Source: Actinomycetes bacterium
GTDB lineage: Bacteria; Actinomycetota; Acidimicrobiia; Acidimicrobiales; Palsa-688
DNA length: 5,346 nt
Direction: 5' to 3'
Assembly (NCBI GenBank): GCA_021827285.1
Contig: JAKAWM010000223.1
Location: 1 to 5,346, forward strand
Shown here: positions 1 through 5,346 of the stretch, one piece after another
How the letters are laid out: each line of letters opens with the position of its first letter
Numbering within the stretch: position 1 is the stretch's first letter
The notes under the pieces: generated by a model
Databases searched by the model: none
Told to the model about the DNA's origin: nothing
Seen by the model: only the letters and a program-made list of their open reading frames with translations
Made by a program: the position numbers and the translations under genes

Positions 1-372
1 AATATGTTGCTCTTTACAGCTGGGATCCACGCGGTGCCAGAGACGTATTACGATGCAGCGCGCGTCGACGGAGCCTCGAGGTGGAGGACCTTCCGCAGTG
101 TGACGGTGCCCCTCATCTCGCCCTCGCTGTTCTTTGGGCTTGTCATGACGGTGATCTCGTCGTTCCAGATATTCGCGCAAGCCTACGTACTGACCGATGG
201 GGGACCAGGGACAAGTAGCACGACGATCGTACTCTGGCTGTTCGAAAAAGGTTTTAATGACTATGCCTTGGGCTATGCATCAGCCATTGCATGGGTCTTG
301 TTTGTGATAATAATCATCTTCACTATGATCCAGCTTTGGCTGCAACGGCGCTGGGTGCACTACGAAGTATGA
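1..372 (+). CDS. ABC sugar-type importer permease, MalF/UgpA-like (5'-truncated)
   Basis: This is the C-terminal part of an integral-membrane subunit of a carbohydrate-type (CUT1-like) ABC importer. The reading frame is open from base 1, so the gene starts outside the window and the ATG at 4 is probably internal. Counting from that ATG, residues 17-36 carry the EAA loop that docks on the ATPase: D17-A18-A19, G23, and P36 thirteen residues after the glycine. A membrane segment follows at about 42-63, then the T-D-G-G-P-G-T motif at 64-70 typical of the MalF-like subunit, and a last membrane segment at about 92-113 ending in a short basic tail. The stop overlaps the next permease start by four bases (ATGA), indicating translational coupling. 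The family is clear. The substrate (sugar, glycerol-3-phosphate or other) cannot be told from this piece. Confidence 0.93.
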   Translation, partial: NMLLFTAGIHAVPETYYDAARVDGASRWRTFRSVTVPLISPSLFFGLVMTVISSFQIFAQAYVLTDGGPGTSSTTIVLWLFEKGFNDYALGYASAIAWVLFVIIIIFTMIQLWLQRRWVHYEV

Positions 373-1250
373 GCGCCAGCGTTGTTAGCCGGGTGCCGTC
401 GAGGGGCGGGGTGCCGACGTGGCGCAAACGGTCGTTGTGGCGACGGGCGAGCTCGGATTTTGGGCTCACTGTAGCCGTGGTGCTTGTGGTCCTGCCCATC
501 GCCTGGGGGATCATCACGGCTTTGAAGCCAGAGGCGGACGCTTTTGACAACAGCCTAACCAGTTTGGCGCACGCCACGCAGATCCATAACTTTGTGGCTG
601 CTTGGGACTACGGCCCGTTCGGGGGCTTCTTGGTGAACGGTCTTATCGTGGCCACTGCAGGAACATTTATAACAGTGGCAACGTCGTTGATGTCAGGCTA
701 CGGGTTCGCTCGACTGCACTTCCGCGGCCGCGACGCGCTGTTCTTCGTGTACGTTGCCACACTGATTGTGCCTCAAGAGGTCTTGGTGGTGCCGATGTAC
801 CTGTTCATGCGGGACATAGGCTGGATCAATAGCTACGAGGCGCTTATTGTGCCCTGGGCCTTCAGCGCTTTCGGCGTGTTCCTGATGCGGCAGTTCTTCC
901 GTACCATCCCGGTGGAGCTCGAGGAGGCGGCGAAGGTGGATGGCGCGCGCCACTTCTATATTTTTAGAAGAGTTATGGTGCCGATGGTGCGCCCCGCCAT
1001 GGGGATCCTCGGCCTCTTTACCTTCATCAGTTACTGGAACAGTTTTTTGTGGCCCATAATTATCATCAACACCAAGAGCCGCGCCACCGTACCGCTAGGC
1101 TTAGAGTACTTCCTGACTCAACAGGGCGACATATGGAACCTGTTGATGGCCGCGGCAACGATCTCGATCTTGCCAGGGATAATATTGGCTGTGCTGCTTC
1201 AGAGATGGCTTTCCCAGGGTATTTCTTTGTCCGGACTGGGAGGGCGGTAG
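369..1250 (+). CDS. ABC sugar-type importer permease, MalG/UgpE-like
   Basis: This is the partner permease of the preceding gene. It encodes 293 aa, the usual size for MalG-like subunits (about 270-300). I chose the ATG at 369 because it overlaps the upstream TGA as ATGA. An in-frame ATG at 291 would add 26 residues that only re-read the upstream gene. A basic N-terminus (several R/K in 8-26) precedes membrane segment 1 at about 31-52. The middle of the protein has further hydrophobic segments, including the G-Y-G-F-A-R stretch common in this family. The EAA loop is at 186-205 (E186-A187-A188, D191-G192, P205). No good SD sequence precedes the start, which fits coupled translation. The protein should form the heterodimeric membrane channel with its neighbour and take substrate from a lipoprotein binding subunit, with ATP hydrolysis by an MsmX/UgpC-type ATPase. 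Neither partner is in the window. Local GC is lower than in the mmpL region. Confidence 0.95.
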   Translation: MSASVVSRVPSRGGVPTWRKRSLWRRASSDFGLTVAVVLVVLPIAWGIITALKPEADAFDNSLTSLAHATQIHNFVAAWDYGPFGGFLVNGLIVATAGTFITVATSLMSGYGFARLHFRGRDALFFVYVATLIVPQEVLVVPMYLFMRDIGWINSYEALIVPWAFSAFGVFLMRQFFRTIPVELEEAAKVDGARHFYIFRRVMVPMVRPAMGILGLFTFISYWNSFLWPIIIINTKSRATVPLGLEYFLTQQGDIWNLLMAAATISILPGIILAVLLQRWLSQGISLSGLGGR

Positions 1251-1481
1251 GGGACCGCGGAGATGTCGCTCCGTGTTGATTACATGACACTGGAGAGGGT
1301 GAAGACATCTTCTGCAATGCAACCAAGGATCGGACTCGACAGGGCGTCGCTCAGTGCGGGCGGCTGGCGTGCGCACGGGAGAGCGACGAGGTCCACGGCT
1401 TTCCTAGAAGAAGCTGGTCAGCGTGCGTAAGGGGCCCGGCAAGATCCGGGCAGTTTGCTTGGTGGATCTGGAAGACCTACG
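1251..1481. other. Gene-poor spacer after the permease operon; one doubtful small ORF
   Basis: I see no convincing gene here. One forward ORF runs from the ATG at 1263 to the TAA at 1428-1430 (55 codons). Its product is rich in R, A and S, resembles nothing I know and has no properly spaced SD, because the GGAG lies directly against the ATG. I give it about 10-15 % chance of being real. Two small hairpins sit at the end of the permease operon: CGGT/ACCG (1245-1257, across the stop) and CGGAG/CTCCG (1258-1273, six-base loop). They are mutually adjacent and neither is followed by a T run, so they are weak candidates for transcript ends or for 3'-end protection. A better hairpin is listed separately at 1434-1460. 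Confidence 0.5.
1434..1460 (+). terminator. Possible rho-independent terminator
   Basis: A perfect 6-bp GC-only stem, GCCCGG (1434-1439) with CCGGGC (1446-1451), encloses the loop CAAGAT. It is followed by AGTTTGCTT, which has T's but no long run. It lies 184 bases after the last permease stop and three bases after the stop of the doubtful 55-codon ORF. It could end the importer transcript. The poor T tract and the GC-rich context, where such stems arise by chance, keep the confidence low. Confidence 0.35.
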
Positions 1482-1912
1482 GTGCTATTTGACGGGCGCC
1501 TTGCTGATTTCATCTCCCGGCTGGCCAGGGGAAGCTGATCAAGGTGACCGCCCGCCTGGCACACCCGGGGGTCTACAGCAACTGGGCCGCAACCGCCCCC
1601 GGGCCCCGGGTTTGGGCCAACCGGCTGGCACCCGAGGTTGTCCGCCGCGTCGCCGACGAGATCTTGGTCGCACCGAGTCGCAACTTTGGCGCCGGCCAAG
1701 GCGCTGAGGCCTGGACGGCACCCAGTTAAGGCGACGCTGGAGCAGCTCGGTCTGATAGGCGAGGAAGTCTCCTACTCGGTTGGCTACGGCCCCCCACCCG
1801 GGCTTGGGTGATCAAGGCTGCCAGTGCCGACGGCCCGCTGCCGGGTGTGCTTGCGCCGCACAGCCACGACTGGTTCAAGTACAGCTCTGCGCCCGGCCGC
1901 TCCAAATTCTGA
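1482..1912 (+). pseudogene. Frame-disrupted coding remnant, product not recognised
   Basis: Protein-like readings succeed one another in changing forward frames. The pieces are: GTG 1482 to the TGA at 1536-1538 (contains V-L-F-D-G-R-L-A-D-F-I-S-R-L-A); a second frame from about 1526 to the TAA at 1727-1729 (begins Q-G-K-L-I-K-V-T-A-R-L, with a helix-like R-L-A-P-E-V-V-R-R-V-A-D-E-I); the first frame again at about 1728-1808 (T-L-E-Q-L-G-L-I-G-E-E-V); and the second frame again from 1811 to the TGA at 1910-1912 (H-D-W-F-K-Y-S-S near the end). Within each piece third codon positions are mostly G or C (by hand about 48/56, 21/27 and 27/33 for the last three), as expected of real coding DNA here. 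One switch lies at a run of six C's (1790-1795), a natural indel site. It may be a decayed gene or an intact one carrying sequence errors. I cannot assign a family. The 5' limit is uncertain, and the stop falls inside the mmpL operator. Confidence 0.42.
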
Positions 1913-1929
1913 TACGTTGATGTATTAGA
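1908..1929. promoter_or_regulatory. Operator half 1: inverted repeat, probable TetR-family site
   Basis: The left arm TCTGATAC (1908-1915) and right arm GTATTAGA (1922-1929) are reverse complements except for one base at 1926, and are separated by six bases. This size and symmetry suit a TetR-family dimer. A TetR gene is the second gene of the unit that starts downstream. The site covers the predicted -35 box and overlaps the stop codon of the upstream remnant. Confidence 0.6.
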
Positions 1930-1945
1930 TACGGCAATGTATCGA
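1917..1945 (+). promoter_or_regulatory. Predicted promoter of the mmpL-tetR unit
   Basis: TTGATG (1917-1922) resembles a -35 box. After 17 bp comes TATCGA (1940-1945), a passable -10 box. Transcription would start near 1952 and leave a leader of about 34 bases before the GTG at 1986. Both boxes lie inside the tandem inverted repeats, the normal arrangement for repression. It is a consensus match by eye only. Actinobacterial promoters vary and a TAGATA at 1926-1931 is an alternative -10. Confidence 0.45.
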
Positions 1946-1946
1946 A
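1925..1946. promoter_or_regulatory. Operator half 2: inverted repeat, probable TetR-family site
   Basis: The left arm TTAGATAC (1925-1932) and right arm GTATCGAA (1939-1946) are reverse complements except at one pair, again with a six-base spacer, and the GATAC/GTATC core is perfect. It repeats the design of the site at 1908-1929 exactly 17 bp downstream, and the outer arm bases of the two sites overlap. It covers the predicted -10 box, so occupancy should block RNA polymerase. Confidence 0.65.
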
Positions 1947-1970
1947 TGGCCGCGACAACGCCGGCCCAAC

Positions 1971-1977
1971 AAGGAGG
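1971..1977 (+). promoter_or_regulatory. Strong ribosome binding site that fixes the mmpL start
   Basis: AAGGAGG lies eight bases before the GTG at 1986, an ideal spacing. An in-frame GTG at 1977 begins on the last G of this site and so cannot be served by it. This decides in favour of 1986. Confidence 0.85.
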
Positions 1978-1985
1978 TGCCTGCT

Positions 1986-4235
1986 GTGGCGAAGTGGCTC
2001 TACAAGGTGGGGCAGGCTTGCGCTCGCCGCCCGAAGTCCGTCATCGCCTTATGGCTGGCGTTGCTAGCCGTGGCGGTCGCCGGCGTGGCTGGCTCCGGTG
2101 CCAAGACCAACAACCAGTTCACGATCCCAGGCACCGAAGCGCAGCAAGCGCTTGATCTCATTTCCAAGGCCTTCCCCGCGGCCAGCGGCAGCTCCGCCCA
2201 GATCGTGTTCGTAGCCCCCAAGGGTGAGCTGGTCACCTCCCCGGCCGCCGAACAGGAGATCAGCCGGATCCTTCGGGCCGCTGAAAAGGCGCCGCAGGTG
2301 GTCGGCGTGGTCAGCCCGTTCAGCGCACACCTGGTTGCACGTGACGGTCGAGTGGCGCTCGCCCAGGTCATCTATCCGGTCACACGCATGGACCTTCGCT
2401 CCGGCACGACCACGGCGCTACAGGAGCGGGTGATCAGCGCCAGTGCCGGCGGCAACCTTCAGGTCGTGCTGGGCGGCAACGCCTACGGCACGACCGGCGT
2501 CCAGATCGGGGCGGACGAGGCCTTCGGGGTGATCGTGGCACTAATAGTCCTGCTCGTGGCCTTCGGCTCGGCCCTGGCGGCTGGGATGACCGTCGTGAGC
2601 GCTCTGCTCGGCGTCGGCATCGGGCTCTCGACCCTGCTCTCGCTCACCAAAGTGGTCACCATCTCCTCCACCGCCCCGACCCTTGCCCTGATGATCGGGC
2701 TGGCTGTGGGCATGGACTACACGCTGTTCATAGTTTCCCGGCACCGGGCGCAGCTGGCCTCCGGCCTCTCGGTCCAAGAGTCCATCGGGCTTTCCATAGC
2801 CAAGTCGGGGACCGCCGTGACGTTCGCAGGCGCCACCGTCATAATCGCCATGGCCGGCCTGTCTGTCGTCGGCATCCCCTTCCTCACCGTGATGGGCCTG
2901 GCGGCGTCGTTGACAGTCCTGATCGCCGTCCTCATCGCCTTGACCCTGTTACCTGCCCTCCTCAGCACCTTCGGCGAAAGGATGCGCCCGAAGCCGGGTT
3001 CGCGGGCCGTCCGGGCCGTCGCCAGGGCGGAGGCTCCGGGGACCGGGCGCTTGTCATGGGCGAGGCTCGTGGTAGCCAAACCGGCCCTCACCATTGTCTT
3101 GGTCGTTGTGGGCCTTCTCGTGCTGGCCTTCCCGGCCCGTGACCTCAGCCTGGCCATGCCGGACAACGGCAGTTCGCCCATAGGGTCCAGCGAGCGGGTG
3201 ACCTACGACCTGGTTTCGCGCTACTTCGGCCCCGGGTTCAACGGCCCGCTTGTTCTCTTGGTCCAGCCCAGAGGTTCGCCCAGCGATAGCGGCCTCCTCA
3301 TGGCAGCAGCCGAGGTCAGAGCCGAAGCTCTCCGGATGCCGGGCGTGCTGGCCGCTTCGGCTCCCCAGTTGAACGCCAAAGCGACCCTGGCCGTAGTCGA
3401 CGTCATCCCCCGCACGGGCCCAACCTCGGATGTCACCAAGCAACTCGTCAAATCCCTCCGCGCACAGGAGCCCGAGCTCGACGCTCGCACCGGCTCCATC
3501 GTCCGGGTCACGGGGATGACCGCATTGGGGATCGACGTGTCCAACCGGCTCGGCAACGCGCTGGCCCCATTTGCCGCCGTGGTGGTGGGCCTGGCCCTCA
3601 TCATCTTGCTGTTGGTGTTCCGTTCCATAGCCGTGCCCGTGAAGGCCGCCGTGGGCTTTCTCCTTTCGGTGGCCGCCGCTTTGGGGATCGTGACCGCGAT
3701 CTTCCAGTGGGGATGGCTCCGCGGGCTTTTCGGCGTCCAGTCCGTCGGGCCGGTGGTCAGCTTCCTGCCCATCGTCCTTGTTGCCGTACTCTTTGGCCTG
3801 GCCATGGATTACGAAGTGTTCCTCGTCTCCCGAGTGCGGGAGGACTACGTGATCGGCAGCTCTGACGCGCGTGTCTCCGTCTTGACGGGCTATCACCACG
3901 CTTCTCGCGTCGTAGTCGCCGCCGCGCTGGTGATGTTCTCGGTGTTCGCCAGCTTTGGCACTACGAGCGACTCCATCGTGAAGCCGATGGCCGTTGCAGC
4001 GGCCGTGGGGGTGCTTGCCGATGCGTTCGTGGTGCGCATGACCCTCGTCCCGGCCGTCCTCGCCCTGCTAGGGCGGCGCGCCTGGTGGTTGCCCCGCTGG
4101 CTCGACCGGTTGCTCCCGCATGCCGACATAGAAGGCAGCTCGCTGGTCCTGGGCAACTCACCCCTCGTTGGCACCGAGCCGGGCGCCACCCCGGCAGCCC
4201 GTTCATACCAGGCGACCGGGACGGACCTTCCTTGA
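1986..4235 (+). CDS. MmpL-family (RND superfamily) membrane transporter
   Basis: A proton-driven exporter of the plasma membrane. Characterised MmpL relatives move lipids, glycolipids or hydrophobic drugs to the cell envelope. It has 749 aa from the GTG at 1986, in the normal range for short actinobacterial MmpL proteins, and shows the two-fold repeat. Membrane segment 1 is at about 15-36, then an outer porter domain at about 37-177 beginning with the typical F-T-I-P-G-T-E. Segments 2-6 fall within about 180-328, followed by a basic cytosolic linker with R-P-K-P-G. Segment 7 is at about 366-386, the second porter domain at about 387-524 and segments 8-12 within about 526-696. The proton-relay Asp-Tyr pairs of segments 4 and 10 are both kept: G-M-D244-Y245 and A-M-D608-Y609, each followed by V-S-R. 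The 53-residue tail has no large cytoplasmic domain like that of mycobacterial MmpL3. It lies behind a tandem operator and overlaps tetR by four bases. The family is certain, the cargo unknown. Confidence 0.96.
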   Translation: MAKWLYKVGQACARRPKSVIALWLALLAVAVAGVAGSGAKTNNQFTIPGTEAQQALDLISKAFPAASGSSAQIVFVAPKGELVTSPAAEQEISRILRAAEKAPQVVGVVSPFSAHLVARDGRVALAQVIYPVTRMDLRSGTTTALQERVISASAGGNLQVVLGGNAYGTTGVQIGADEAFGVIVALIVLLVAFGSALAAGMTVVSALLGVGIGLSTLLSLTKVVTISSTAPTLALMIGLAVGMDYTLFIVSRHRAQLASGLSVQESIGLSIAKSGTAVTFAGATVIIAMAGLSVVGIPFLTVMGLAASLTVLIAVLIALTLLPALLSTFGERMRPKPGSRAVRAVARAEAPGTGRLSWARLVVAKPALTIVLVVVGLLVLAFPARDLSLAMPDNGSSPIGSSERVTYDLVSRYFGPGFNGPLVLLVQPRGSPSDSGLLMAAAEVRAEALRMPGVLAASAPQLNAKATLAVVDVIPRTGPTSDVTKQLVKSLRAQEPELDARTGSIVRVTGMTALGIDVSNRLGNALAPFAAVVVGLALIILLLVFRSIAVPVKAAVGFLLSVAAALGIVTAIFQWGWLRGLFGVQSVGPVVSFLPIVLVAVLFGLAMDYEVFLVSRVREDYVIGSSDARVSVLTGYHHASRVVVAAALVMFSVFASFGTTSDSIVKPMAVAAAVGVLADAFVVRMTLVPAVLALLGRRAWWLPRWLDRLLPHADIEGSSLVLGNSPLVGTEPGATPAARSYQATGTDLP

Positions 4236-4972
4236 GCTCCGAGAGCCCTGGCCCAGCGGCCGCGTTCGCCTCAGTTGCGGTTGGCGAATTCGGCGATGAC
4301 CTCACCCCCACGGGAAGGCGCGTCACCCGCCGACGCCAGCGGACGCGCGAACGCCTGATGGAGGCAGGGTTCGAGGTTTTTGCCGAACGAGGCCTCTCCG
4401 CCACCATTGAGGAAGTCTGCGAGCGGGCGGGGTACACGCGCGGAGCCTTCTATTCCAATTTCCGCACGACAGAGGAATTGTTCTTTGCCCTCTACGAGCG
4501 CCTGGCCGCCGCGACCTTGGCGCGCGCCAGAGAGGCCGTCTCCATGGCCCGAGATGCCGTCGGCCAGGCACAGTCGGGTGGCGACGTAGTCGAAGCGGCG
4601 GTGGAAGAATTCCTCTCCCTCGCCATGTCTCCAGACGACCGGTCATGGTGGCTGTTGAGCTCCGAGTACGCCCTGCACGCCGCCCGCGATCCCGAGTTTG
4701 CCGAGAGGTTGGCCGTCCTGCGTAAGCGGCTTCAGGACGAGCTGGACCATTTCATTGTTAGTGCCCTCGCGCAGGCCGGTCTGTCAGCGACTATCCAGCC
4801 CGAAAAGCTCAGCCGAGTGCTCACTGCATTGCACATGGGAGCCCTCTCCCAGAGCTTCGAAGACCCCGACGGCCCCACCTACCAGGAGCTCCTTCGCCTG
4901 GCCCTACCGTTTGTGATCCGCGGCTTGACGGAGCCGCGAAGTGGAGGATGGCACGAGCCAGGACAAGGCTGA
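4232..4972 (+). CDS. TetR/AcrR-family transcriptional regulator
   Basis: A one-component DNA-binding repressor, predicted to control the mmpL unit. I place the start at the TTG at 4232, which forms a TTGA overlap with the mmpL stop and gives 246 aa. A GTG at 4085 is in frame but would overlap mmpL by about 150 bases and add a proline/arginine-rich stretch. The first ATG downstream would delete part of the DNA-binding domain. The DNA-binding domain is at about 32-87, beginning T-R-R-R-Q-R-T-R. Its helix-turn-helix is at about 58-77, with G67-Y68-T69-R70-G71-A72-F73-Y74 and N76-F77 in the recognition region, followed by T-T-E-E-L-F-F-A-L. The all-helical ligand and dimer domain fills about 90-240. 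About 30 residues precede the DNA-binding domain, longer than usual for the family, and only a weak SD is seen, in keeping with coupling to mmpL. Ligand unknown. Autoregulation through the operator at 1908-1946 is inferred from gene order. Confidence 0.93.
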   Translation: MSSESPGPAAAFASVAVGEFGDDLTPTGRRVTRRRQRTRERLMEAGFEVFAERGLSATIEEVCERAGYTRGAFYSNFRTTEELFFALYERLAAATLARAREAVSMARDAVGQAQSGGDVVEAAVEEFLSLAMSPDDRSWWLLSSEYALHAARDPEFAERLAVLRKRLQDELDHFIVSALAQAGLSATIQPEKLSRVLTALHMGALSQSFEDPDGPTYQELLRLALPFVIRGLTEPRSGGWHEPGQG

Positions 4973-5042
4973 GAACAGCCACCCGGACGGCCCGCGCCGG
5001 GCTTCGCTCCCGCCATGAGGCAGCTTGAACCACCTGTCCGGC

Positions 5043-5074
5043 CGCCCTAGGGTTGACCTGGTGGGGCGTTTTTT
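5043..5074 (+). terminator. Possible terminator of the mmpL-tetR transcript
   Basis: The stem CGCCC (5043-5047) with GGGCG (5064-5068) is directly followed by six T's (5069-5074). An inner stem AGG/CCT (5049-5051 with 5057-5059) around GTTGA makes the hairpin more compact, with an uneven internal loop. It is about 70 bases after the tetR stop, a sensible place. A smaller stem, GCCCG/CGGGC (4990-5002), lies upstream without a T run. The difficulty is that the hairpin covers the likely start region of the next gene, so either that gene starts further in or the hairpin acts as an attenuator or is chance. Confidence 0.5.
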
Positions 5075-5346
5075 GGCGCTGCTTCGGGGCCCAGCCTCCC
5101 GATCGGGCGCGGGCCTGGCGTCCGCGCCCCACCGCCTACGGGCAGCGGCTCTTGTGGCCGCGGTGGCCTCGGCCTTTTCCGGGCTGGGGGCGTTAGCCAC
5201 CACTGCTGCCGGCGCGGTGCCGACTATTGCTGGTGGCCTGATCGCCTTTCGCGATGCCCGGGGTATCGGCGTCGTCAACCCCCAAGACGGCCGTTCGCGC
5301 ATGGTCTTGACCGTGCCGCTCGGGTGCAGCTCAGCCGCAGGGGGCG
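5061..5346 (+). CDS. Probable exported protein, possibly beta-propeller (3'-truncated)
   Basis: A forward frame stays open from the stop at 5016-5018 to the window end (95 codons from the GTG at 5061). The reading has basic residues (H-R-L-R) followed by an alanine-rich hydrophobic stretch from about 5145 to 5215, ending A-T-T-A-A-G-A. This looks like a signal peptide or a signal anchor. Just after it comes G-G-L-I-A-F-R-D-A-R-G-I-G-V-V-N-P, which resembles the first strands of a TolB/WD40-type propeller blade (I-A-F...G-I-x-V-V-N-P-D-G). That is a resemblance over a single blade and not a firm assignment. The start is uncertain: TTG 5025 (GAGG four bases upstream), GTG 5061 (AGGG eight bases upstream), TTG 5073, or GTG 5154, which would lose the basic region. 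Codon third positions are strongly G/C. No link to mmpL-tetR is shown. Confidence 0.6.
   Translation, partial: MGRFLALLRGPASRSGAGLASAPHRLRAAALVAAVASAFSGLGALATTAAGAVPTIAGGLIAFRDARGIGVVNPQDGRSRMVLTVPLGCSSAAGG

Noticed and set aside
291..293. ATG at 291 as the second permease start
   Set aside because: It would overlap the first permease by about 80 bases and adds residues with no family resemblance. The ATGA junction at 369 is the usual arrangement.
1564..1610. Inverted repeat CCCGGGGG / CCCCCGGG and the adjacent palindrome CCCGGGCCCCGGG
   Set aside because: It lies in the broken coding remnant, in a very GC-rich stretch, with a 24-base spacer and no T run. It is probably a by-product of codon use.
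1977..1979. GTG at 1977 as the mmpL start
   Set aside because: Its first base is part of the AAGGAGG ribosome site. The GTG at 1986 is correctly spaced.
3054..3899. Long minus-strand open frame (281 codons) inside mmpL
   Set aside because: It lies opposite a certain gene in GC-rich DNA, where reverse frames stay open. Its product is rich in G, H, D, E and Q without domain or membrane pattern.
4085..4087. GTG at 4085 as the tetR start
   Set aside because: It would give a 150-base overlap with mmpL and a 49-residue Pro/Arg/His-rich extension that reads like an out-of-frame shadow.
4904..5302. Minus-strand open frame of 132 codons at the right edge
   Set aside because: It runs opposite the end of tetR and the exported-protein frame, is mostly A, R, P and S and has no recognisable motif. 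The forward frame has a signal-like stretch and coherent protein sequence.
1..5346. CRISPR arrays, tRNA or rRNA genes, insertion-sequence ends, toxin-antitoxin pairs
   Set aside because: Scanning by eye showed no regularly spaced repeats, cloverleaf, transposase motifs or paired small genes that could be supported.

Overview
The window reads as high-GC Gram-positive, most likely actinobacterial, chromosome. The reasons are a two-domain MmpL/RND transporter of the actinobacterial type, GTG and TTG starts, strong G/C preference at third codon positions in the right-hand two thirds, and an SD-type ribosome site. No species can be named from what is here.

Layout. (a) 1-1250: the end of a carbohydrate-type ABC importer operon, with the 3' part of a MalF/UgpA-like permease and a complete MalG/UgpE-like permease joined by a 4-base ATGA overlap. 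The solute-binding protein and ATPase are not in the window. (b) 1251-1912: a gene-poor stretch. It begins with a few weak hairpins and a doubtful 55-codon ORF, then holds about 400 bases that look like a coding sequence broken by frame changes. I do not recognise the product. (c) 1908-1985: a compact control region. It has two tandem inverted repeats of the form GATAC-N6-GTATC, spaced 17 bp, lying over a plausible -35/-10 pair, followed by a strong ribosome binding site. (d) 1986-4972: a two-gene unit, an MmpL-family transporter (749 aa) followed by a TetR-family regulator whose best start is a TTG overlapping the transporter stop (TTGA). (e) 4973-5346: a GC-rich hairpin with a T6 run, then the start of a probable exported protein cut by the window edge.

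How the parts fit. The clearest functional module is (c)+(d). A TetR repressor co-transcribed behind the efflux/lipid-export gene would, by inference, bind the tandem operator in front of mmpL and so control both the transporter and itself, with release by a small hydrophobic ligand or transported lipid. The ABC permeases form a separate transport unit of noticeably lower GC and are probably unrelated to the MmpL module.

I do not see a clearly new system. The most useful things to follow up are the tandem operator, the broken gene between the two transport units, and the conflict between hairpin and start codon at the right edge.
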